Shown: piece after piece, positions 1 to 5,407 of the stretch
How the letters are laid out: each line of letters starts with the position of its first letter
Position numbering within the stretch: the first letter of the stretch is position 1
NCBI GenBank assembly: GCA_934668515.1
Contig: CAKUNS010000053.1
Span: 1 to 5,522 of the forward strand
DNA: 5,522 bases
Direction: 5' to 3'
Origin: an uncultured Eggerthellaceae bacterium
GTDB lineage: Bacteria > Actinomycetota > Coriobacteriia > Coriobacteriales > Eggerthellaceae
Notes under the pieces: generated by a model
What the model saw: the letters and a program-made list of their open reading frames with translations, nothing else
Database searches by the model: none
What the model was told of the DNA's origin: nothing
Program-made: the position numbers and the translations under genes

Positions 1-168
1 AGCTGCAACGTTCCAACAAATCAAAAGATCTTAGAATCTACGGTTTGGCCCTTGACTTCATATAGCTGGTCTCCTTCATCGAAATGAATATGATTCGATC
101 ATGCACCAACAAAGGCGGAAGGGCAAGAGTTACGCCCCATTTGGCGAATAGCTGTTACTGGCTTGTCG
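1..168. other. Left-edge region without a supported gene
   Basis: No full gene is recognisable. On the minus strand a 25-codon stretch (98-24) closed by a stop at 21-23 reads in a protein-like way (FDEGDQLYEVKGQTVDSKIF), but a TGA at 99-101 cuts it off from any start, so it could be a decayed gene end or chance. A 7-codon ATG frame at 61-38 on the same strand has an AAGGAG nine bases upstream. Neither is claimed as a gene. Confidence 0.4.
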
Positions 169-203
169 AAAAAATGATCGCGAGACCAGGCCTCTTGAAC
201 GCG
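169..203 (-). terminator. Possible terminator downstream of the HAD gene
   Basis: On the minus strand a modest hairpin (GAGG with TCTC around a five-base loop at 188-192, extended by CGC/GCG across a bulge) is followed three bases later by six T residues (174-169). It starts about 12 bases after the HAD stop codon. The stem is short and bulged, so it is a weak candidate, though position and orientation fit. Confidence 0.4.
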
Positions 204-214
204 CAGCCGAACGT

Positions 215-892
215 CTACAGCTTGAAAGATTCGCACAAGTCGGCCACGGTCTCACAGTAGATGTCGGGGTTTTCAACCGCGAGTTTCTCACGCGTGAACA
301 TGCCCCAAAGAACCGCAATAGTCGTGGTGCCGGCACCGTTGCCCGAATGGATGTCGAAGGGGCTGTCGCCTACGTAAACGCAGTCCGCAGGATCAAATCC
401 CATACGACGGCACCCCTCAAGAACCGGGCCAGGCTCAGGCTTGTGCTCGGGGAAATCGTCGGGGCCGATCAAGAAGTCGAAATACGACGACAAGCCCGTG
501 ACCTCCAAGCCATGCCATGCCAGGGAATGCAGCTTCGACGTGACCACACCAAGCCTCAAGCCGGCGTCCTTCAGCTGTGCCAACGCCTGATCCATGCCCT
601 CGAACGGCTTGATCATCCGATCATGGATGGACTTGTTGTACTCGCGATAAACACTCAGAAGCTCTTCGGCTTTAGCAGGGTCGTCGGTGAAGTCGAACAT
701 CTGACCAGCCAAAGGGGTGCCGACGCCCTTCATGTACATCTCTTCGGGGAATACCTTCCCCAGAACCTCTTTAGTGGCGTATTGAAACGACGTCAGCAAA
801 AGGTCGTGCGTATCGACCAGCGTGCCGTCGTTGTCGAACAGCACCGCAGAGACGGACGTCTCTTTGCCAGAGGGCAGGATAACCGAAGCCAT
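215..892 (-). CDS. HAD-superfamily hydrolase, phosphoglycolate phosphatase / PpaX-like
   Basis: A 225-residue cytoplasmic haloacid-dehalogenase-family phosphatase. All four HAD motifs are visible: motif I DNDGT at residues 20-24 (nucleophile Asp20, acid/base Asp22), motif II VVTS with Thr118, motif III Lys151 in the KPEP stretch, and motif IV GDSPFD at 175-180 (Asp176 and Asp180 for Mg2+). Residues of about 28-100 between motifs I and II form the helical C1 cap expected of phosphoglycolate phosphatase, pyrophosphatase PpaX and beta-phosphoglucomutase relatives. The length fits that group. The ATG start is supported by AAGGGAG four bases upstream, though about 15 residues precede the first core strand. 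Substrate cannot be read from sequence; Gph, PpaX or a general sugar-phosphate phosphatase are all possible. It lies 81 bases downstream of proS but behind an apparent terminator, so it may be expressed by readthrough or from its own unseen promoter. Family call is firm, specific function is not. Confidence 0.93.
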   Translation of the reverse strand: MASVILPSGKETSVSAVLFDNDGTLVDTHDLLLTSFQYATKEVLGKVFPEEMYMKGVGTPLAGQMFDFTDDPAKAEELLSVYREYNKSIHDRMIKPFEGMDQALAQLKDAGLRLGVVTSKLHSLAWHGLEVTGLSSYFDFLIGPDDFPEHKPEPGPVLEGCRRMGFDPADCVYVGDSPFDIHSGNGAGTTTIAVLWGMFTREKLAVENPDIYCETVADLCESFKL

Positions 893-896
893 GAAG

Positions 897-903
897 CTCC
901 CTT
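897..903 (-). promoter_or_regulatory. Ribosome-binding site of the HAD hydrolase gene
   Basis: On the minus strand the bases read AAGGGAG, four bases before the ATG at 892. The site directly abuts the T-tract of the upstream terminator hairpin, so folding and ribosome binding could influence each other; that last point is inference. Confidence 0.7.
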
Positions 904-904
904 C

Positions 905-939
905 AAAAGAAACGCGGCGCCGACACCAGCCGACGCCGC
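905..939 (-). terminator. Intrinsic (rho-independent) terminator after proS
   Basis: Read on the minus strand, positions 939-929 pair with 924-914 to form an 11-bp GC-rich stem (two G-T wobbles) closed by a four-base loop at 925-928. After one base comes the T-rich tract TTTCTTTT (912-905). It starts 35 bases after the proS stop codon, in the correct orientation to end the rseP-ispG-proS transcript. The T-tract ends only 12 bases before the HAD start codon, so the hairpin could also act as an attenuator of that gene. Confidence 0.75.
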
Positions 940-973
940 ACGTGAACTAACAAGAAACCTGAGCCAGGAATTA

Positions 974-2728
974 TTAATCAACAAACAAACCGTTGAAGGT
1001 GCCTTCGCCTGCGGGATGGTCCTTCATAACGCTGCGAGCGAAACGCATGAGCTCGGCGAACGACGCAAGCGAAACATCCTTGCGCTCGCCCGTGCGACGA
1101 AGCTTGACCTCGACGTTGCCGGCCTCGACGCCGCGCTTGCCCACAACAACCTGAAGCGGCCAGCCGATAAGGTCGGCGTCGTTGAATTTAACGCCTGCGC
1201 GCTCCTTGCGGTCATCGATGGCCACTTCGAAGCCGATGGAGGAAAGCTCCTCGGCGATCTGCTGAGCAACCGGCTCGACCACATCGTCGCCCACGGTAAG
1301 CGGAATGATGCAGACATGGGCAGGAGCAACGGACATAGGCCAGTAAATGCCCTTATCGTCGTGGCACTGCTCGATGATAGCGGCCATCAGGCGCGTGACG
1401 CCAACGCCGTAGCAACCCATGATGAACGGCTGCTCGGTGCCGTCCTCGGCCATGAACGTGGCGCCCATGGTCTCGGAATACTTGGTGCCCAGCTGGAAGA
1501 TCTGGGAAACCTCGATGCCGCGCGCGCTATGAAGGGGCTTGCCGCACTCGGGGCACGAGTCGCCTTCTTTGACCAGGCAAAGGTCGGCCCACTCGTCAAC
1601 GGTGAAGTCAGAGCCAAGACGGGCGCCCAGATAATGGAAGCCGTCCTCGTTGGCGCCGACAGCCCACTGCTCGATGTTCTTCAGGCTGTTGTCGGCAACA
1701 ACGGTAATGCCCTCGGGCAGGCCAACGGGGCCCATAGAACCCTTATGCAGGCCCGCAGCCACCATTTCCTCATCGGTAAGGGGCTCGAAGCCGGGAATGA
1801 CGCGGCCGGCCTTGATCTCGTTGATCTCGTGATCGCCGGGCACGAATAGAACGTAGATCTTGCCCTCGGCGTCCTTCACGGAGAATGCCTTCATGCACGA
1901 CGTGGTAGGGATGCCAACGAAGGCAGACAGCTCCTCGATGGTGTGAACGCCGGGCGTCTCGATCTTCTGCATGGCGGGAAGCTCGTGCTGAGTGGGATGA
2001 GGCAGGCAAGCGCCGGCCTCGGTATCGGCTGCGTAATCGCAGTCGCAGTAGACCAACTCGGCCTCGCCGGCTTCGGCAAGAGCCATGTACTCACGCGAAA
2101 CCTTACCGCCGATCTGACCGGTGTCGGCCTCGACGCCGCGCCACTTCAGACCGGTGCGATCGCAGATGCGCGCATAAGCGTCGCCCATCTGATCGTAATA
2201 CTCAGCGAGCGACTCCTGCGTGGCATGAAAGCTATAGGTGTCGTTCATGACGAACTCGCGGCTGCGCATAAGGCCGAAGCGCGGGCGGATCTCGTCGCGG
2301 AACTTGATCTGCGACTGATACAACGCCGTAGGCAGCTGCTTGTAAGAACGAAGCTCGGAGCGAACCAAGGCGGTGACGATCTCCTCGTGCGTGGGGCCAA
2401 GGCAGAACTCGTTGCCGTGACGGTCGGTGATGCGTGCAAGCTCGGGGCCGTAGTCGTTCCAACGGCCAGACTGATGCCACAGATCGCCCGGCTGAACGAA
2501 CGGCAACAGGATCTGCTGAGCGCCCGTAGACTCAACCTCTTCATTGACGATGGCGGTGACCTTGTTCAAGACGCGCATGCCCAACGGCAAGAACGAGTAC
2601 AAGCCCGAGCCCATCTTGCGAATGTAACCGGCGCGAAGCATCAGCCTATGGCTGGCAAGCTCGGCACCGTTCGGGTCTTCCTTGAGCGTGGGAGCGTAGA
2701 ACTCGCTCATGCGCAGGATGTTGGTCAT
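974..2728 (-). CDS. proS: Prolyl-tRNA synthetase, bacterial type with editing insertion
   Basis: Charges tRNA-Pro with proline in the cytoplasm (class II aminoacyl-tRNA synthetase). The 584 residues match the bacterial ProRS form. The N-terminal catalytic part holds the GPTHEE loop (111-116) that contacts proline and ATP, and motif 2 from RDEIRPRFG through RSREFVMND (144-163). The editing (INS, YbaK-like) insertion spans roughly 225-400 and keeps the conserved Lys280 in SCMKAFSV, the residue linked to hydrolysis of Ala-tRNA-Pro in this family. A CPEC pair at 392-395 precedes RGIEV. Motif 3 is GCYGVGVTR (438-446), with Arg446 contacting ATP. The C-terminal anticodon-binding domain covers about 470-565 and includes ERAGVKFNDAD. 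The ATG at 2728 has an excellent AAGGAG six bases upstream; a second Met at residue 7 is less likely. It follows ispG by 96 bases and probably shares its transcript. No T-box leader is visible. No lesions seen. Confidence 0.98.
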   Translation of the reverse strand: MTNILRMSEFYAPTLKEDPNGAELASHRLMLRAGYIRKMGSGLYSFLPLGMRVLNKVTAIVNEEVESTGAQQILLPFVQPGDLWHQSGRWNDYGPELARITDRHGNEFCLGPTHEEIVTALVRSELRSYKQLPTALYQSQIKFRDEIRPRFGLMRSREFVMNDTYSFHATQESLAEYYDQMGDAYARICDRTGLKWRGVEADTGQIGGKVSREYMALAEAGEAELVYCDCDYAADTEAGACLPHPTQHELPAMQKIETPGVHTIEELSAFVGIPTTSCMKAFSVKDAEGKIYVLFVPGDHEINEIKAGRVIPGFEPLTDEEMVAAGLHKGSMGPVGLPEGITVVADNSLKNIEQWAVGANEDGFHYLGARLGSDFTVDEWADLCLVKEGDSCPECGKPLHSARGIEVSQIFQLGTKYSETMGATFMAEDGTEQPFIMGCYGVGVTRLMAAIIEQCHDDKGIYWPMSVAPAHVCIIPLTVGDDVVEPVAQQIAEELSSIGFEVAIDDRKERAGVKFNDADLIGWPLQVVVGKRGVEAGNVEVKLRRTGERKDVSLASFAELMRFARSVMKDHPAGEGTFNGLFVD

Positions 2729-2734
2729 CGTCGT

Positions 2735-2740
2735 CTCCTT
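2735..2740 (-). promoter_or_regulatory. Ribosome-binding site of proS
   Basis: AAGGAG on the minus strand, within a short A-rich run, six bases before the ATG at 2728. This consensus site fixes the start at 2728 rather than at the Met six codons further in. Confidence 0.85.
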
Positions 2741-2755
2741 TTTGATTATCGATAA

Positions 2756-2788
2756 GCGCGCAATGGCACGTTTCGTTGCGTGTCGCGC
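2756..2788 (-). other. Imperfect stem-loop in the ispG-proS gap
   Basis: GCGCG (2756-2760) can pair with CGCGC (2784-2788), and inner CACG (2767-2770) with CGTG (2779-2782), separated by unpaired bases. No T-run follows in the direction of transcription, so it is not a canonical terminator. It could be an mRNA processing or stability element between ispG and proS, or chance in GC-rich sequence. Confidence 0.25.
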
Positions 2789-2824
2789 ATTTGTTTGCTC
2801 TGCGATTCTACCGCAGGTCGCGCC

Positions 2825-3889
2825 TTACTTGGGAAGCTTGTCTATTTCCTCCATCAGGGCATCAACGATGTCCTCTTCAGAAACCTTGCGGATCACCTCG
2901 CCGTGAAGGAACACGGCGCCCGACCCCTGGCCGCATGCAACGCCGATATCGGCATCGCGCGCCTCGCCGGGGCCGTTTACCACGCAGCCCATAACCGCCA
3001 CTTTCAGCGGGCGGTCGACGTTCAAAAGACGCCGCTCAACCTGGTCGGCAAGACCGATAAGGTCAACCTGCGTGCGTCCGCACGTGGGGCAGCTGATAAG
3101 CTCAACACCACGATGGCGCAGGTCAAGCGCAGAAAGAAGAGCCCAGCAAGCACGGATCTCGTTCACCGGGTCGTCCGTCAGCGAGATGCGCATCGTGTCG
3201 CCGATGCCCTCTTCAAGCAAAATACCCAAACCCGATGCCGACTTGATAAGCCCTTGGAACTGGGTTCCCGCCTCGGTGATGCCGATATGAAGCGGCACCT
3301 GGGGGATGCGCTCGGCAAGCAGACGGTACGTGCGCACCGTGGTCATGACGTCGTGTGCCTTGGCGGAAACAACCAGATCGGTGAAGCCGCGTTCTTCGCA
3401 GTAGGTTACGTACTGCACAGCCGACTCGGCAAGCTTCTGCGGCTGCGTGAGATCGGTGCGGGCGGCGAGGTCGGAATCGAGGGAACCGGCGTTCACGCCG
3501 ATGCGAATAGGGATGCCCGCTTCGCGCGCTGCGTCAAGAACCGCGTCCGTTTTCGCCAAACCGCCGATGTTGCCGGGGTTGATGCGGAGTTTGGCTGCAC
3601 CGCGCTTTGCGGCCTCGATGGCGATCTGCGCGTCGAAGTGGATGTCGGCAACAACAGGAAGGGGCGATTTCGCGCACACCTCCTCAAAGGAATCAAGGCA
3701 GTTCTTACGCGGGACGGCCATGCGGACGTATTCGCAGCCGGCCTCGGCCAGACGCTCGATCTGCGCGAGATTGCCGTCGGCATCCTCAGCGGGCACGTTC
3801 AACATAGACTGGACGGCAACAGGCGCGCCCCCGCCAACGGGGACGTTTCCAACCATCACGCGATGCGTCAGCTCATGCGGCAAAGCCAT
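2825..3889 (-). CDS. ispG: 4-hydroxy-3-methylbut-2-en-1-yl diphosphate synthase (IspG/GcpE)
   Basis: Catalyses reduction of 2-C-methyl-D-erythritol 2,4-cyclodiphosphate to HMBPP, the penultimate step of the MEP isoprenoid pathway, using a [4Fe-4S] cluster. From the ATG at 3889 it is 354 residues, normal for the short bacterial form. The TIM-barrel part carries ADIHFD (81-86), KLRINPGNIG (100-109), RIGVNAGSLD (129-138), HIGITEAG (201-208) and the SLTDDP motif (236-241). The C-terminal cluster domain has CPTCGR with Cys267 and Cys270, and GCVVNGPGEA with Cys302 and Glu309, the expected cluster ligands. A longer in-frame start, GTG at 3928, would add 13 residues but has no ribosome-binding site. 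The ATG has AGAGGG five bases upstream and begins next to the conserved VGNVPVGGGAP region. One oddity: the usual QSMTNT/QSMTTT stretch reads QSMLNVPAED (27-36). It lies 64 bases after the rseP-like stop, with no terminator between, so co-transcription is likely. Confidence 0.97.
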   Translation of the reverse strand: MALPHELTHRVMVGNVPVGGGAPVAVQSMLNVPAEDADGNLAQIERLAEAGCEYVRMAVPRKNCLDSFEEVCAKSPLPVVADIHFDAQIAIEAAKRGAAKLRINPGNIGGLAKTDAVLDAAREAGIPIRIGVNAGSLDSDLAARTDLTQPQKLAESAVQYVTYCEERGFTDLVVSAKAHDVMTTVRTYRLLAERIPQVPLHIGITEAGTQFQGLIKSASGLGILLEEGIGDTMRISLTDDPVNEIRACWALLSALDLRHRGVELISCPTCGRTQVDLIGLADQVERRLLNVDRPLKVAVMGCVVNGPGEARDADIGVACGQGSGAVFLHGEVIRKVSEEDIVDALMEEIDKLPK

Positions 3890-3894
3890 GGTTT

Positions 3895-3900
3895 CCCTCT
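3895..3900 (-). promoter_or_regulatory. Ribosome-binding site deciding the ispG start
   Basis: AGAGGG on the minus strand, five bases before the ATG at 3889. The alternative GTG at 3928 has only pyrimidine-rich sequence upstream, so this site favours the shorter protein. Confidence 0.6.
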
Positions 3901-3953
3901 CGATCTTGATCCTATGAACAAGTAGCACGTATTAGGCGGGATTGGATTGTTTA

Positions 3954-5063
3954 TCACCAATTCCCGAACACGAACCGTTGGATATCCTGGTTCATCATCA
4001 CCACGAACAACAGCACGAACAGCGCCATGCCCACCATGGACAGCGCGTTCAGCACCTTGACGGACACGGAGCGGCGCCTGATGCGCGCAACCGTCTCGAC
4101 CACCCAGCGACCACCGTCAAGCGGCGGGATAGGCAAAAGATTCATGATGCCAAGGGAAACCGAGAGCATTGCCGTGAACGATAGGAAGCTCTCGAAGCCC
4201 TGCTCGGCCGCCGACTTCGAAAGCACGGCGATTCCCATGATGGACGTGGAGTTCGAAACAGTGTCGGCAACGGTTGCCGGATTGAACAGCCCCACGACGG
4301 CCTGGACGACCATGCCGATGTAAACGAAGCCCGCTTGAATGGCGCGCCACGGGGAAACGGTAACGTGCGTGATCTCGCCTGTGGCGACGATTTGGTAATC
4401 GAAACCCATAACCGAGTAGATGATGACGAACGCCAACAGCGCGAACAGGATGTTCATGGTGATGCCTGCAAGCAAGATGACCGACTTCTTCCAATACGGC
4501 AAAGAACGGTACTGATGCTTATACTCGGCGACGAAAAACGCATCGACGTCGGAAAGCGGGCGCGGCGTGCCGCCTGCAAGCTTCTGAGGAACGGGGTCGC
4601 CCGCCGCCCGAGCATGACGGGTTTCCTTGCGCGTGGGGTTGACCGCAGGGGTGCGATACGTGTTGAACTCGTCCTTCTTCGTGGGGCCCGTGATGCTTCC
4701 CCACTCCACCAGCTCTTCCAACGCGTCGTACGCCTCGTCATCGGAGATGCCGCAATCGGCGGCGACGTCTTCCATAAGAGCCTCGCCACGAGCATAGACC
4801 GACGCCATAGCCGCCTTAAGGTGCGGGCTCATCTCCCCTGGCTCCATGCCGCAAACGCGGGCATAACCGCCAAGAGGAACAGCCGTCACGCCAAAACGCG
4901 TGTCGCCACGGGTGAGCCCAATGGAAGGGCCGGGAAGGCCCAGCATGAACTCGGAAACACGCACGCCGAACGCACGCGACGCAAGATAGTGCCCACCTTC
5001 GTGAATGAGCACAAGAAAGCCCAGGCAAATGGTTGCATATATGACCATAAGGACGATGTCCAA
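3954..5063 (-). CDS. rseP: RseP/RIP-type site-2 membrane metalloprotease (M50), PDZ-less with a loop insertion
   Basis: A membrane zinc protease expected to cut transmembrane substrates such as anti-sigma factors. Its target here is unknown. From the TTG at 5063 it is 369 residues. A first hydrophobic helix (about 5-22) contains HEGGH (21-25; His21, Glu22, His25), the HExxH zinc site. The usual FGVRVSEF and PLGGYARV strands follow. Residues 76-188 are an unusual hydrophilic insertion before the family's PYWKKSVILLAG...MN entry into the second helix (about 192-218). Only about 20 residues (220-240) separate this helix from the next (about 241-260), so the normal PDZ domain is missing. LLPIPPLDGG (309-318) supplies the third zinc ligand Asp316, and a last helix spans about 337-357. 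TTG is preferred because AAAGGA lies six bases upstream and RseP homology starts there; an ATG at 5180 would add 39 unrelated residues, and one at 5048 would remove five. Fold is firm; gene name is by family. Confidence 0.88.
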   Translation of the reverse strand: MDIVLMVIYATICLGFLVLIHEGGHYLASRAFGVRVSEFMLGLPGPSIGLTRGDTRFGVTAVPLGGYARVCGMEPGEMSPHLKAAMASVYARGEALMEDVAADCGISDDEAYDALEELVEWGSITGPTKKDEFNTYRTPAVNPTRKETRHARAAGDPVPQKLAGGTPRPLSDVDAFFVAEYKHQYRSLPYWKKSVILLAGITMNILFALLAFVIIYSVMGFDYQIVATGEITHVTVSPWRAIQAGFVYIGMVVQAVVGLFNPATVADTVSNSTSIMGIAVLSKSAAEQGFESFLSFTAMLSVSLGIMNLLPIPPLDGGRWVVETVARIRRRSVSVKVLNALSMVGMALFVLLFVVMMNQDIQRFVFGNW

Positions 5064-5069
5064 GGGATG

Positions 5070-5075
5070 TCCTTT
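5070..5075 (-). promoter_or_regulatory. Ribosome-binding site deciding the TTG start of the rseP-like gene
   Basis: AAAGGA on the minus strand, six bases before the TTG at 5063. The competing ATG codons at 5048 and 5180 have no site of similar quality at a normal distance. Confidence 0.6.
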
Positions 5076-5091
5076 CGAATCGACTCCCCCG

Positions 5092-5097
5092 ATTATA
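5092..5097 (-). promoter_or_regulatory. Possible -10 box for the rseP-ispG-proS transcript
   Basis: A perfect TATAAT on the minus strand. Transcription would start near 5085, giving a leader of about 22 bases that contains the ribosome-binding site for the TTG start. The hexamer 17 bases upstream (AAGCGA) does not resemble a -35 box, so the call rests on the -10 alone. If correct, it would exclude the ATG at 5180 as the start from this promoter. Confidence 0.35.
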
Positions 5098-5185
5098 AGC
5101 AGGCAGAACAGCTTTCGCTTATCCGTTTCCCCGCCGACACCAATAACACCGAGAAAACCCGACGATTCCGCTCGAACCATTCTCG

Positions 5186-5209
5186 TTCAATATCTTTTTC
5201 ATTATTGAA
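5186..5209. promoter_or_regulatory. Perfect 7-bp dyad, candidate operator
   Basis: TTCAATA (5186-5192) and TATTGAA (5203-5209) are exact inverted copies separated by ten bases. The right half-site overlaps the candidate -35 box at 5205-5210, a typical position for a repressor operator. AT-rich sequence makes such dyads fairly common by chance, so the regulatory reading is tentative. Confidence 0.35.
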
Positions 5210-5233
5210 TGCTTATATCTAATTTGTTATTAT
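5205..5233 (+). promoter_or_regulatory. Candidate sigma70-type promoter for the plus-strand DUF2442-like gene
   Basis: TTGAAT (5205-5210, four of six to consensus) is followed after a 17-base spacer by TATTAT (5228-5233, five of six). Transcription would begin near 5240, leaving a leader of about 168 bases before the ATG at 5408. It is the best promoter-like arrangement I found in the window, and it lies in the only strongly AT-rich patch. Confidence 0.45.
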
Positions 5234-5250
5234 TCTTTTCCGCAGGGGAG

Positions 5251-5276
5251 GATTGCGAAAGCTCCTAATCGCAATC
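5251..5276. other. Perfect 8-bp hairpin in the divergent region
   Basis: GATTGCGA (5251-5258) and TCGCAATC (5269-5276) are exact reverse complements around a ten-base loop. No T-run follows on either strand, so it is not a standard terminator. If the promoter at 5205-5233 is real, it would sit near the 5' end of the mRNA, where it could stabilise the transcript. A protein-binding site is equally possible. Confidence 0.4.
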
Positions 5277-5407
5277 TCAACGCAAAAGCAAACGCATCCA
5301 AAACACACCAGTAACGCAGCAGACATCCACCACGGAAGCACTTGCGAATCCTCCCTTTTGCCGTCGAAATCTCGGCAAGGGTCTGCTCGCGCTCGAACAG
5401 GCGCTCA

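Larger units (their letters stand above)
5181..5407. other. Divergent intergenic region, no convincing gene
   Basis: This stretch separates the minus-strand rseP-like gene from the plus-strand DUF2442-like gene. The part up to about 5240 is markedly AT-rich against the GC-rich surroundings. It holds the promoter, dyad and hairpin listed separately. Open frames exist on both strands, including a 64-codon minus-strand frame from a GTG at 5424, but none has a ribosome-binding site or a recognisable product. A GGGAGGATT at 5246-5254 recurs inverted at 5347-5355, about 90 bases away, which may be chance. Confidence 0.5.

Noticed and set aside
38..61. A 7-codon minus-strand ORF with an AAGGAG nine bases upstream
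   Set aside because: Too short to judge; one good ribosome-binding-like site can occur by chance, and no downstream regulated gene is visible in the window.
347..1849. A 500-codon plus-strand open frame opposite the HAD gene and proS
   Set aside because: It is antisense to two genes with complete family motifs, spans their intergenic terminator and has no recognisable domain. Long antisense frames are expected opposite genes with high G/C at third codon positions.
1943..2755. A 270-codon plus-strand open frame opposite the 5' part of proS
   Set aside because: It is an antisense shadow of a firmly identified gene.
2729..2824. Possible T-box riboswitch before proS
   Set aside because: The gap is only 96 bases, far shorter than a T-box leader, and no T-box-like conserved sequence or terminator is present.
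2780..3925. A 381-codon plus-strand open frame opposite ispG
   Set aside because: It mirrors ispG almost exactly, has no family motifs and no ribosome-binding site; it is an antisense shadow.
4335..5222. A 295-codon plus-strand open frame opposite the rseP-like gene
   Set aside because: Antisense to a protease with intact active-site motifs; the arginine- and histidine-rich product has no recognisable fold.
5246..5355. Inverted GGGAGGATT / AATCCTCCC pair as ends of a small mobile element
   Set aside because: Only nine bases match, no target-site duplication is visible and no second copy occurs in the window, so a MITE call is not supported.
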